Origin: Corallococcus caeni
Lineage (GTDB): Bacteria; Myxococcota; Myxococcia; Myxococcales; Myxococcaceae
Reading direction: 5' to 3'
Assembly: GCF_036245865.1 (NCBI RefSeq)
Contig: NZ_BTTW01000007.1
Span: 1-64,000, forward strand
Length of the DNA stretch: 64,000 nt
The notes under the pieces were generated by a model. That model was not told the DNA's origin. It worked only from the letters and a program-made list of their open reading frames with translations, and did not search any database. Each line of letters starts with the position of its first letter. The first letter of the stretch is position 1. Positions 1-9,028 of this stretch are shown here, in pieces. The translations under genes were made by a program, and so were the position numbers.

Positions 1-3000
1 AGACGGAGAGGTCGAAGCAGACGGAGGTGCTGGCCAGTACTCCGGAGCGCTCCTCGGGGGAGAAGCAGTCGCGAGCCCAGAAGAGCATGGCGGCAGCGCT
101 GCGGTGGCTGATGGCGACAGCCTTGGGACGCCCCGTGGAGCCCGAGGTGTAGATGAGGTAGGCGAGGTTGTCCGGGAAGAGGTGCAGGGGCGGAGGAAAC
201 GAAGGCCGCGAGGCGACTTCGTCGGCCACCTCATCGAGGCACAGCGCACGGTGAGCGCCCGGGGGCAGCCTGTCGCGGAGCGCGGAGTGGGACAGCACCA
301 GGCCCGCGCGAGAGTCCTCGAGCATGAGGGCGAGGCGCTCGGAGGGGTAGGCGGGGTCGAGGGGGACGTAGGCGCCACCAGCGCAGAGGATGGCGAGGAG
401 GCTGGTGGCGAGCTCGTCGGAGCGCTGGAGGAAGACGCCGACGGTGACTTCGGGGCCGACGCCCAGCAGGCGCAGGTGGTGGGCGAGGCGGCAGACGCGC
501 TCGGAGAGGGAGCGGAAGGAGAGCTGCGTCTGCGAGGTGAAGAGGGCGGTGGCGTCCGGCGTGCGCGCGGCCTGGGCGAAGAAGAGGGAGGGGAGGGAGA
601 GCTCCAGCGGGTAGGGTGTGGCGGTGGCGTTGAGCTCCACCAGCAGCCGTTGACGCTCGGCCTCCGGCAGTACCGGCACGGTGGAGACCGGCTGGCCGGG
701 ATCCGCGACGATGCTTTCGAGCAGCGTCATGAACCGGCTGCTCATCCGCTCGACTGTCGCCGCCTCGAACAGGTCCGAGTTGTATTGGAACGCGCCGACG
801 AGCTCCGCGTCGTGCTCGGCCATCATCAGGGTGAGGTCGAACTGCGACACCTGCTGTTCGAGCGCGATGGCCTCGAACGGGAGTCCGCCGACCGTCATCG
901 TGGCCCCCGAGGAGCCCAGCGCGAACTCAGGCAGGCCACGCAGCGCCGAAGGCAACTGGGCCTGCTGCAGGGTGAACATGGCCTGGAAGAGCGGTGACCG
1001 GCTCGCATCCCGCTTCGGGTGGAGGCGGTCGACGAGCAGGGCGAAGGGGAAGTCCTGGTGCTTCAGCGCCTCCAGGACGACCTGCCGCATCCGCCGTAGG
1101 AACGACTCGAAAGCGGGCCGTCCTGACAGGTCGGCCCGGAGGACGACGGGGTTCACGAAGTAGCCCACGACGTGGGCCGTGCCCGCCTCGGTCCGCCCCA
1201 GCGTCGGGGAGCCGACCAGGATGTCCTCCTGCCCGCTGTGCCGGTGCAGCAGCACCTGGAATGCCGCGAGCAGCGCCGTGAAGAGGGTTGTCTCGGCGCC
1301 ACGCGCGAGCGCCTTGAGCTTCCCGCTGAGCTCGGCGCCCACCCTGAAGTGAACGGAGCCGCCACGGTAGGTCTGCACGGGCGGCCGCGGATGATCCGTC
1401 GGGAGGTCGAGGACGGGCAGCGTGCCCGCGAGCCGCTCACGCCAGTACGCCCAGAGCCGCTCCCCCTCGCCGCGCTCCAGCCGCGCGAGCTGACGCCGCA
1501 CCGTGTCCGTGTAGCGCATGGACAGCGCGGGCAGGTTCGCCGGGCGGCCCGCGACCGCGGCGGGATAGAGCTGATCCAGCTCGCGGATCATCACCGTCAG
1601 CGACCACAGGTCGGCCACGACGTGGTGGACGACCAGCAGCAGCACGTGCTCCTGCTCCGAGCGCTCGAAGAGGTGGACGCGCAGGAGCGGACCGCGCTCC
1701 AGGTCGAACGGGCGGTGGGCCTCCGCGGTCAGCCGCTCCCTCAGCCACGCCTCGCTCGGGGCGGAGGCCTCCTCCAGCAGGAAGCATCCGTCGTGGAAGG
1801 GCGCGAGGACCTGCACCGCGCCGCCCGGCTGATCCACGAAGGTGGAGCGAAGCTGCTCATGCCGCTCCACCAGGGCCCGCAGCGAAGCGCGCAGCGCCGC
1901 CAGGTCCAGGGGGCCGCGGATCCGGACAGCGCTCGCGATGTTGTACGCGACGCTCCCGGGATCGAACTGCTGAAGGAACCAGAGGGCCTGCTGGCCCGGC
2001 GAAAGCGGAACCCTGTCCGAGCCGGCCTCCGCCGTGGGCGCGACGACCTCAACGCTGGGAGCATCCGACTGCGTCTCCAGCGCGCGCAGCACCAGCGCCG
2101 CCAGGTCGCCGAGCGTAGCCCCCTCCAGCACGTCCGCCATGGGCAGCGGCACGTGGAGGCACGACTCGACGCCGTGCTGGAGCTCCACGGCCATGAGCGA
2201 GTCGAGCCCCAGGCCGCTGACCGGTTGCCCCGAGGGGACCTGTGTGGGCGCCACCTGGAGGAGCCGGGCCACGCGCTCCCGCAGGTCCTGCTCCAGGAGC
2301 CCCGGTCGCTCTTCCGGAGCGGCCGCCAGCAGCCGCTCCCGGTCCAGCACGGAGGCCTCGGCTCCCTGTTCGACGCGGGCCGGCCCGCTGCGGCCGATGA
2401 CGTCCAGGGCGCCCGCGCGGAACTCCTCCCGGCAGGCATTGCGTTGAATCTTCCCGCTCGACGTCTTCGGGATGCCGCCGGTCCGGATGAGGACGACCTC
2501 GGAGACGTAGACGCCATGCTGCTCGGAGAGGGCCTTCCGGATGGCGGCGGCCACGGACTCCGGGTCGGTCCGCAGATGCTGGCGGTCCAGCTCGTACACG
2601 ATGACGAGCTGCTCCTCGCCGTCCGCTTCCATCGAGAACGCCGCGCCACAGCCGGAGCGCAGCGCGGGGTGGCTCTGCTCGGCGGTCAGCTCCAGGTCCT
2701 GCGGGTAGTGGTTGCGGCCCCGGAGGATGATCAGGTCCTTGAGGCGGCCCGTGACGAAGAGCTCGCCGCCCTCCAGGAAGCCCAGGTCCCCGGTCCGCAG
2801 GAAGGGCCCCTCCGTGCCTCCCGCGAGGTGCGCGTGGAAGGTCTGCGCCGTCTGCTCCGGACGGCGCCAGTAGCCCTGCGCGACGCTCGGGCCAGAGACC
2901 CAGATCTCTCCGACGTGCCCGGGCGCCAGCTCCACCCCCGTCCCCGGCTCCACGATGAGGATCCGCTGTTCAGGAAGGCTCTGGCCGCACCCGATGAAGG

Positions 3001-4123
3001 AGCGTGCGCCGTCGGTGCCGGGAGCCGCCTCGATGAACCGGTTCTGCTCCAGCGCCTCCGCTCGCGCGCTCCGCATCACCGGGAGCGCGGTGTGCTCACC
3101 GCCGGAGACGATCAGCGTCGCCTCGGCCAGGCCGTAGCAGGGGTAGAAGGCATTGCGGCGGAAGCCACGAGGCCCGAACACCTCCGTGAAGCGGTCGAGC
3201 GTCTCCGTCCTCACGGGCTCCGCGCCGGTGAAGGCGACATTCCACGCGCTGAGGTCCAGCTTCTCCACGTCCTCGGCCGTCGCCCGGCGCGCGCACAGGT
3301 CGTAGGCGAAGTTCGGTCCGCCGCTGGTCGTCGCACGCTCCCGCGAGACGGCCTCCAGCCAGCGCATGGGGCGCTGGAGGAACGCCAGCGGCGACATCAG
3401 CGTGACGGGGAATCCAACGAAGATCGGCTGGAGGATTCCGCCGATGAGCCCCATGTCGTGGTACGGCGGCAGCCAGATGACGCCCCGGCTCTCGGGCGTG
3501 TGCCCGAAGCAGCGCTGGATGAGCGTCAGGTTGTGCAGCAGGTTGCCATGCGTGAGCACCACGCCCTTGGGCGTGGACGTGGATCCGGAGGTGTACTGGA
3601 GGAACGCGAGCGTGCCGGAGGTCATCTCCGGGGCCCGCCAGGCCTCCGCGTGCGCGGCGACGTCCTCGCCATCCGTGGCCAGCCACTTCAGCGCCGCCAG
3701 GTCCGGCATGTCCGTGAAGAAGCCCTGGAGCATCTCCAGGATGGGCGACGTCGTGAGCGCCAGCTCCGCCTGGGCATCGGCCGCGATGGCCTGGAGCCGG
3801 GGGGCCTGGCGGGGCCGCATCGGCGGATAGGCCGGCACCGCGGTGACGCCGGCATACAGGCACCCGAAGAACGCGGCGATGTACTCCGGCCCCGGTGCGT
3901 ACAGCAGCAGCGCCCGGCGCCCCGCCCAGCCCCCTTGGAGCAGGAGCGCGCCAATGGCCCGGGCCTGACGGTCCAGCTCCGCGTACGTCAGCAGGGCCTC
4001 TTCCGACTCACCGTCCAGCAGGAAGGTGAACGCACGGGCGTCGGGCTGATGGAGCGCCCGCGTGCGCAGCAGCTCGACGAGCGTGGAGAACCCGGGGGCG
4101 GTAGGGGAGCGCGAAGCATTCAT
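1..4123 (-). CDS. Nonribosomal peptide synthetase, FAAL-carrier-condensation-adenylation (3' end beyond window)
   Basis: Open from an ATG at 4123 through the left edge, so at least 1374 residues are visible and the C-terminus is missing. Residues about 1-580 are a fatty acyl-AMP ligase: adenylate-forming core YTSGSTSTPKG, then PPYHDMGLIGG and SGGPNFAYDL, typical of FAAL enzymes that hand an acyl-AMP to a carrier protein. A carrier domain follows with attachment Ser in GLGLDSLMAV (near residue 640). A condensation domain has HHVVADLWS (near 832), where the usual final Gly of HHxxxDG is Leu. An adenylation domain begins near 1190 and shows YTSGSTGRPK near 1324; its specificity pocket lies outside the window. 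The order implies a lipid-initiated peptide. It is preceded by a P450 and an exporter on the same strand, probably one operon. No thioesterase is visible because the end is cut off. Confidence 0.93.
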   Translation of the reverse strand, partial: MNASRSPTAPGFSTLVELLRTRALHQPDARAFTFLLDGESEEALLTYAELDRQARAIGALLLQGGWAGRRALLLYAPGPEYIAAFFGCLYAGVTAVPAYPPMRPRQAPRLQAIAADAQAELALTTSPILEMLQGFFTDMPDLAALKWLATDGEDVAAHAEAWRAPEMTSGTLAFLQYTSGSTSTPKGVVLTHGNLLHNLTLIQRCFGHTPESRGVIWLPPYHDMGLIGGILQPIFVGFPVTLMSPLAFLQRPMRWLEAVSRERATTSGGPNFAYDLCARRATAEDVEKLDLSAWNVAFTGAEPVRTETLDRFTEVFGPRGFRRNAFYPCYGLAEATLIVSGGEHTALPVMRSARAEALEQNRFIEAAPGTDGARSFIGCGQSLPEQRILIVEPGTGVELAPGHVGEIWVSGPSVAQGYWRRPEQTAQTFHAHLAGGTEGPFLRTGDLGFLEGGELFVTGRLKDLIILRGRNHYPQDLELTAEQSHPALRSGCGAAFSMEADGEEQLVIVYELDRQHLRTDPESVAAAIRKALSEQHGVYVSEVVLIRTGGIPKTSSGKIQRNACREEFRAGALDVIGRSGPARVEQGAEASVLDRERLLAAAPEERPGLLEQDLRERVARLLQVAPTQVPSGQPVSGLGLDSLMAVELQHGVESCLHVPLPMADVLEGATLGDLAALVLRALETQSDAPSVEVVAPTAEAGSDRVPLSPGQQALWFLQQFDPGSVAYNIASAVRIRGPLDLAALRASLRALVERHEQLRSTFVDQPGGAVQVLAPFHDGCFLLEEASAPSEAWLRERLTAEAHRPFDLERGPLLRVHLFERSEQEHVLLLVVHHVVADLWSLTVMIRELDQLYPAAVAGRPANLPALSMRYTDTVRRQLARLERGEGERLWAYWRERLAGTLPVLDLPTDHPRPPVQTYRGGSVHFRVGAELSGKLKALARGAETTLFTALLAAFQVLLHRHSGQEDILVGSPTLGRTEAGTAHVVGYFVNPVVLRADLSGRPAFESFLRRMRQVVLEALKHQDFPFALLVDRLHPKRDASRSPLFQAMFTLQQAQLPSALRGLPEFALGSSGATMTVGGLPFEAIALEQQVSQFDLTLMMAEHDAELVGAFQYNSDLFEAATVERMSSRFMTLLESIVADPGQPVSTVPVLPEAERQRLLVELNATATPYPLELSLPSLFFAQAARTPDATALFTSQTQLSFRSLSERVCRLAHHLRLLGVGPEVTVGVFLQRSDELATSLLAILCAGGAYVPLDPAYPSERLALMLEDSRAGLVLSHSALRDRLPPGAHRALCLDEVADEVASRPSFPPPLHLFPDNLAYLIYTSGSTGRPKAVAISHRSAAAMLFWARDCFSPEERSGVLASTSVCFDLSV

Positions 4124-4206
4124 GGCGGAAGGGGCCTTGGCGTGAAGGCATGGAGGTGCGGACGCGGCGTTGCCGCGCCTGCCGTTTCCCCCACACCGCG
4201 CTTCGT

Positions 4207-5625
4207 TCAGGAGAGGTCGACCATCTCGTGGATGTTGCCGCGCACGCCCGCGCGCACCGGCAGGCGTCCGGGCTCGCCCAGCGTCATCGGGATGCCGCGC
4301 TTCGGGAACAGCGTCAGCCGGACGCGGCGGTCGATCCTCGCGCCAGCGTCCAGCTGCATGCTGAAGCGCTGGAGCAGGATGGCGAGGACGATCTTCATCT
4401 CCATCATCGCGAACTCGGCGCCGATGCAGCGGCGCGCGCCCGCGCTGAACGTCATGAAGCCGTAGGGGTTCGCCGGCGCCTTGTGCCAGCGCTCGGGCTT
4501 GAACTTGCGCGGCTCGGGGTACAGCTCCGGCAGCATGTGCGTCATGTAGATGCTGAGGATGACGAGCGTGCCCTTGGGAATCGTGTACGCGCCCAGCTCC
4601 ACCGGCTCGTTCACCACGCGCATGCTGTAGGTGCCCGGCGGCAGCAGGCGCAGGCTCTCCTTGATGCACCCCTCCAGCAGCGGCAGCTGGCCCAGGTGTT
4701 CGACGCCCGGAGCGCCGCCGCGCAGCACGGACTTCAGCTCCTCCAGCACGTTGGCGAGGATCTCCGGGTGCTGGGACAGCAGGAACAGCGTCCAGCCCAG
4801 GGCGTTGCCGCTCGTCTCATGGCCGCCGTTGAAGAGGTTGTTGGCCTGGCCGATCAGCTCGTGATCGGTCATCTCCGTCCCCTCCTCGTCGCGCGCCTGC
4901 ATCAGCAGCCACAGCAGGTCGTGCTGCGACTGCGGGTTGGCGCGCTTCTGCTCGATCTTCTTGAGCAGGTGCGCCTCCAGCGTCTCGGACAGGCGCAGCA
5001 GCCGGCGGTAGGGCGTCCCCGGCAGGTCGCGCGGGAAGGCGAACACGCCCAGGCTCGTCTGGGTGTCGATCCACTTGCGGATGACGCCGCCCAGCAGCGA
5101 GGCCTCCGTGCGGGAGTCGGTGCCGAAGAGCGTCTTGCCCACGATGATGAGCGCCAGGTGCTGCATCGCCTTGGCGATGTTCAGCGGCTGTCCGACCTTC
5201 CACCCGGAGATGTACTCCTCCGTCACGCGGACCATGTCCTCGCAGTACACGTCCAGGTGCTTCTTGTGGAACACCGGCATGATGAGCCGCCGCTGCTTCT
5301 TGTGCCGCTCCCCGTTCATGGTGATGAGCCCGGAGTTCAGCCGGTCCAGGCTGGAGCCTGGCGGGATGGGCAGCGTCAGCGACATGGAAGGGATGTGGAA
5401 CGTCGTGTTGTCCGTGAGGACGCGCTGGTTGTTCTCCGCGCCGAAGGCATAGACCCACTTCGGGTCCTGCTTCGCGAACGCGACGACGTTCCCGTAGGTC
5501 GCGTGCGCCTCGCGCATGTGCGCGACGGGATCGAGCGAGAACTTGATGAGGCTTCCCTGGAGTCCCAGCAGCGGCAGCGCGCTCGGTCCGGGGATGGACG
5601 GGGAGGATGGACGGGCAGTCGTCAT
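4207..5625 (-). CDS. Cytochrome P450
   Basis: 472 residues, a full-length bacterial P450. The I-helix oxygen-activation motif is NGGHETSGN, the K-helix ExxR is ESLR (in CIKESLRLLPPG), and the heme loop is FSAGARRCIG with the ligand Cys near residue 400. An N-terminal proline-rich stretch (PSIPGPSALPLLG) resembles the hinge of class II-like, long P450s. It lies 39 bp downstream of the ABC exporter and 83 bp upstream of the NRPS on the same strand, so it is most likely a tailoring oxygenase acting on the lipopeptide or its acyl chain. A ribosome site AGGAA sits about 7 nt before the ATG. The substrate cannot be told from sequence; a self-standing function is possible but less likely given the spacing. 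Confidence 0.93.
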   Translation of the reverse strand: MTTARPSSPSIPGPSALPLLGLQGSLIKFSLDPVAHMREAHATYGNVVAFAKQDPKWVYAFGAENNQRVLTDNTTFHIPSMSLTLPIPPGSSLDRLNSGLITMNGERHKKQRRLIMPVFHKKHLDVYCEDMVRVTEEYISGWKVGQPLNIAKAMQHLALIIVGKTLFGTDSRTEASLLGGVIRKWIDTQTSLGVFAFPRDLPGTPYRRLLRLSETLEAHLLKKIEQKRANPQSQHDLLWLLMQARDEEGTEMTDHELIGQANNLFNGGHETSGNALGWTLFLLSQHPEILANVLEELKSVLRGGAPGVEHLGQLPLLEGCIKESLRLLPPGTYSMRVVNEPVELGAYTIPKGTLVILSIYMTHMLPELYPEPRKFKPERWHKAPANPYGFMTFSAGARRCIGAEFAMMEMKIVLAILLQRFSMQLDAGARIDRRVRLTLFPKRGIPMTLGEPGRLPVRAGVRGNIHEMVDLS

Positions 5626-5664
5626 GGAGGGTTCCTGGCGGTGGGTTCCTGGGAGTGCCGGGCG

Positions 5665-7497
5665 CTACTTCACGTACCAGCGGAGCCAGCGGGACATGGC
5701 CCAGAGGCCACCCGCGGCCATCACGAAGAGGACGGCGAGATCCAGGTAGAACCTGGGGCCAATCGTCCCGCCCAGCGCGTGCCGGAGGGCATCCGCCGCG
5801 TAGGTGGGGGGAATGGCGTAGCCGAGCATCCTCAGCGGGACGGGGAGGGCGGCCTCCGGGATGAAGACGGGGGCCGCCATGAGCAGGACGAAGACCAGCG
5901 CGTTCGTCACCATGACGATGAGGTCCACGCTCTTGAGCGCCGTGCCCAGCGTGACGCCCAGCGACGCGAGCGACAGGATGGTCAGCGGCATCAGCACCAG
6001 CACCCACGGGCTGAAGTGCAGGTCCACGTCGTACAGGACGGGCCCGGCGAACAGCGGGATGAGCATGCCCGGCAGCGTGACGGAGAGCCGGGACAGCATC
6101 AGGGAGATGACGAAGGCCGTTTTGCTGATGGGCAGTGAGGCGTAATAGAGCAGCAGGCCGTCGCGCTTCATGATGCCCACGCGCTGGGCCATGGTGACGA
6201 CGCCCTCGACGACCACCGCGAACACGGACGCGCCGCTGATGATGTAGAGCAGGCTCTCGCGGTCGTTCAGCCCGCGGCCGACCCGGGCGAGCCCGAAGAT
6301 CATGGCCAGCGGCATGAACAGGGAGAAGACGAGGAACAGGGGCCAGGACCTGCGCACCTCCCCCATCTGCTCCAGCCACAGGTGCTGGATGTCCACGAGG
6401 AACTTCCGCCAGCCGGTCAGCCGGGGCTCCCCGGGACGAGGCCGGAGGCGGGTGGGCGCCGCGGGCAGCAGCTCCACTGCCGCGTCAGCGGGCGCCGCCT
6501 CCACGACGACAGGGGAGGGCGTGGGCGGCGGGACGCCCGGGTCCTTCAGCTCCAGGTAGACGTCCTCGAGCGACGGCGGCGCGAGCCGGAAGTCATCGAG
6601 CCGGGCCAGCCCGAGCTGGTTGACCACGAGGTCGGTGGCGAGCGCGACCTGGAGGCTCGGCAGGTAGAGGCGATACCGCCCGGGGTGGGGTTGCTCCAGG
6701 TCGCCCATGGCCGACAGCTTGAGGTGGTTCTCCGGGGCCAGGCCCTCGCCGTCCCGCAGCTGCAGCTCCAGCCGGACCCGCGCGCCCAGGCGGGCCTTGA
6801 GCTCGCCGGGGGTGCCCAGGGCGATGATGCGTCCGGACTGCATCACCGCGACGCGCCGGATGACCTTCTCCGCCTCCAGCACGTTGTGGGTCACGAGGAT
6901 GCAGGTCGTCCCGTGCTCGCGGTTCAGCCGCGCGATGACGTCCCACACCAGCCGGCGCTTGTGCGGATCCAGTTCATTGGTGGGCTCGTCCAGCAGCAGC
7001 ACGGGAGGCCAGCCCATCAACGCCATGGCGAAGTTGACGATGCGCGTCTGGCCACCACTCAGTTGATATACGTACTGTCTGGCGCACTCCGTCAGGCCCA
7101 GTTCCTCTATCAGCTCCCGCGCCTGCTTCCGGGCATCCGCTTCCGTCTGTCCACGCAGGCGCCCTACATAGACAAGGGCCTGCTCGGCCTCCACGAAACG
7201 CAACCCCAGGCGTGTCTGTGGCAGGAATCCCACCAGTTCCTTGACGAGCTGGGGACGCCGGGTGACATCGATTCCCTCCACCAGGATGCGTCCGGAGCTG
7301 GGCTGGAGCAATCCCAGCAACTGGCTCACGAGCGTGGTCTTCCCGGCGCCATTCGGCCCGAGCAGCCCGAAGACCTCGCCTCGGCGGACCTCAAACGACA
7401 ATGCGTCGTTGGCGACAATCTGGCGTTTGTCGCGCCCCTCGCCCTGGAAGGTGCGGGTCAAGTTCTCGACTGTGATTGAGACAGGTTCCAGAGACAT
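5665..7497 (-). CDS. Fused ATP-binding/permease ABC-2 type exporter
   Basis: 610 residues. The N-terminal nucleotide-binding domain has Walker A GPNGAGKTT (47-55), signature LSGGQ (145-149), Walker B LLLDEPTNELDP and switch His in LVTHN. After an acidic, proline-rich linker (about 325-360), residues 375-610 form an ABC-2 permease with about six hydrophobic segments. Such one-chain half exporters of the DrrA-DrrB type dimerise and move drugs or lipids outward. It is the first gene of the run leading into the P450 and NRPS, so export of the product, and possibly self-protection, is the likely role. The start ATG at 7497 faces a 217-bp divergent intergenic region that should carry the operon promoter. 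Confidence 0.92.
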   Translation of the reverse strand: MSLEPVSITVENLTRTFQGEGRDKRQIVANDALSFEVRRGEVFGLLGPNGAGKTTLVSQLLGLLQPSSGRILVEGIDVTRRPQLVKELVGFLPQTRLGLRFVEAEQALVYVGRLRGQTEADARKQARELIEELGLTECARQYVYQLSGGQTRIVNFAMALMGWPPVLLLDEPTNELDPHKRRLVWDVIARLNREHGTTCILVTHNVLEAEKVIRRVAVMQSGRIIALGTPGELKARLGARVRLELQLRDGEGLAPENHLKLSAMGDLEQPHPGRYRLYLPSLQVALATDLVVNQLGLARLDDFRLAPPSLEDVYLELKDPGVPPPTPSPVVVEAAPADAAVELLPAAPTRLRPRPGEPRLTGWRKFLVDIQHLWLEQMGEVRRSWPLFLVFSLFMPLAMIFGLARVGRGLNDRESLLYIISGASVFAVVVEGVVTMAQRVGIMKRDGLLLYYASLPISKTAFVISLMLSRLSVTLPGMLIPLFAGPVLYDVDLHFSPWVLVLMPLTILSLASLGVTLGTALKSVDLIVMVTNALVFVLLMAAPVFIPEAALPVPLRMLGYAIPPTYAADALRHALGGTIGPRFYLDLAVLFVMAAGGLWAMSRWLRWYVK

Positions 7498-7714
7498 GAC
7501 CGAGCGTCACCCCAAAGGCGTCTGGCGGGTGCGCAATAAGACAGAGCGAATTGAACAAGTCGAGTAAATATTGATATTTAGGAAAGACACGTAATTCTAC
7601 GTAGAGCTATGTATGTGATGTCTATTGTCGGAATTGTCTCGCGTGGCTTGAATGGTGAGACGCATCGTGTTGCCTGCGCTGGGACGGTGCGCGTGGTAGG
7701 TTCCGCGAGCGTTC
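7498..7714. promoter_or_regulatory. Divergent promoter region between exporter-P450-NRPS run and DNA glycosylase
   Basis: 217 bp between two genes read in opposite directions. The middle (about 7535-7625) is clearly AT-rich against a 70 percent GC background, as expected for promoters. It holds a perfect inverted repeat (7565-7580) and the 8-bp palindrome CTACGTAG at 7597-7604. No single well-spaced -35/-10 pair could be assigned with confidence in either direction. Confidence 0.5.
7565..7580. repeat. Perfect inverted repeat, candidate operator
   Basis: Arms TAAATA and TATTTA separated by TTGA. It is an AT-rich dyad in the middle of the divergent intergenic region, placed where a regulator could act on both the exporter-P450-NRPS run and the glycosylase gene. 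Regulator unknown. Confidence 0.4.
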
Positions 7715-8977
7715 ATGCGCTCCGCTCAATCCCTCAAGACCCTCTCCCTCACGACGGCACGCCGGCTCGCGCTGTCCCGCCAGCACCTCGCGGGAAGCCG
7801 CGCGGCGGGCCCGGCCCGTTTCCTGGACGTGGTGCGCGACCTGTGCTGCCTCCAGCTCGATCCCACCCAGGTCGTGGCGCGCAGCCACCTGCTGGTGCTG
7901 TGGAGTCGCCTGGGCGCGTATCCCCTGGCGGACCTGGAGTCCTTCATCTGGAAGGAGCGCCAGCTCTTCGAGTACTTCGCGCACTGCGCCTCGCTGGTGC
8001 TGACCGAGGACTTCCCCATCCACCGCGCGCGGATGCGCCACTTCACGGCGGGCAGCTCCCTGCGCGAACAGCAGGCCGCACGCTGGTTGAAGGACAACGC
8101 GGGCTTCCGCCGCTACATCGTCGGAGAGCTGCGGCGGAAGGGGCCGCTGCCCTCGGACGCCTTCGAGGACCGGTCGCGCGCGGGCTGGCGCTCTGGCGGC
8201 TGGAACACGGGGCGCAACGTGAACCAGATGCTGGAGCTCCTGTTGGGCCACGGGTACGTCCTGGTCGCCGGAAGGGCGGCGGGGCAGCGCCTCTGGGGGC
8301 TCCCGGAGCACTGCCTTCCAGGCTGGACCCCGCAGGACGTGCTGTCCGTGCGTGACGCGGTCCGGCTCGCGGCGCAGCGGTCGCTGCGCGCACTGGGGGT
8401 CGCGCAGGCGGCGCACATCCGGCGCTACTTCGTCCGGGACACGTATCCCGGACTGCCCGACGCGCTGAGCGACCTGGAGGCGGAGGGGCGCATCCTCCGC
8501 GTGCGGATCCGGGACGGGAGCCGCGACATGCCCGGAACCTGGTACGTGCACGCGGAGGAACTCCCCCTGCTCGACAAGCTCGAGGCGGAGGAGGGCTTCT
8601 GGGAAGGACGCACCGTCCTGCTCTCGCCCTTCGACAACCTCATCTGCGACCGGGCCCGCACGGAGGCGCTCTGGGACTTCCGGTTCCGGCTGGAGATCTA
8701 CGTGCCTCGGGAGAAGCGGCAGTACGGCTACTTCGTCATGCCGCTGCTGCACGAGGACCGGATGATCGGCCGGGTCGACCCGGAGCTGGACCGGGAGCAC
8801 GGACGGCTGATCATCAACGCCATCCATGTGGAGGAGCACGCCGCCCGCTCAGCGGAGCCGGCCCGGGCGGTGGCCAGCGCGCTCAAGTCGCTGGCGACCT
8901 TCGTGGGCGCGCGGGAGCTCCACTACCCGGGCCCGGTGCCGAAGGCGTGGCGACGCGCGCTCGTCGCGGGGGCGTGA
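7715..8977 (+). CDS. AlkZ/YcaQ-family winged-helix DNA glycosylase (interstrand-crosslink type)
   Basis: 420 residues, matching the HTH_42 family (E. coli YcaQ and Streptomyces AlkZ), which unhooks bulky alkyl-purines and interstrand crosslinks from DNA. The N-terminal catalytic segment reads CCLQLDPTQVVARS, giving a Q-hydrophobic-D motif as in the YcaQ/AlkX branch rather than the QxQ of AlkZ. The rest (RSLRALGVAQAAHIRRYFV, LLSPFDNLICDR, and the C-terminal ELHYPGP) fits the three-winged-helix architecture. It is divergent from the exporter-P450-NRPS run. Family relatives beside genotoxin clusters are self-resistance enzymes, so a protective role is plausible, but housekeeping copies also exist and the neighbourhood alone does not decide. 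Confidence 0.82.
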   Translation: MRSAQSLKTLSLTTARRLALSRQHLAGSRAAGPARFLDVVRDLCCLQLDPTQVVARSHLLVLWSRLGAYPLADLESFIWKERQLFEYFAHCASLVLTEDFPIHRARMRHFTAGSSLREQQAARWLKDNAGFRRYIVGELRRKGPLPSDAFEDRSRAGWRSGGWNTGRNVNQMLELLLGHGYVLVAGRAAGQRLWGLPEHCLPGWTPQDVLSVRDAVRLAAQRSLRALGVAQAAHIRRYFVRDTYPGLPDALSDLEAEGRILRVRIRDGSRDMPGTWYVHAEELPLLDKLEAEEGFWEGRTVLLSPFDNLICDRARTEALWDFRFRLEIYVPREKRQYGYFVMPLLHEDRMIGRVDPELDREHGRLIINAIHVEEHAARSAEPARAVASALKSLATFVGARELHYPGPVPKAWRRALVAGA

Positions 8978-8978
8978 G

Positions 8979-9006
8979 GGGGGCTGTCGCTGCATTCGCG
9001 GCCCCC
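8979..9006. terminator. Possible hairpin between convergent genes
   Basis: GGGGGC (8979-8984) pairs with GCCCCC (9001-9006) around a 16-nt loop, in the 51-bp gap between the stop of the glycosylase gene and the stop of the P450 at the end of the RHS operon. No U-tract follows, so this is weak. Confidence 0.3.
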
Positions 9007-9028
9007 TGGGCGCCCAGGAGCTGGAAGC

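Noticed and set aside
1172..4465. Long plus-strand open frame of 1097 codons
   Set aside because: Shadow of the minus-strand NRPS; the protein is Arg/His/Gln-rich with no domain, while the NRPS frame has clear FAAL, carrier, condensation and adenylation motifs.
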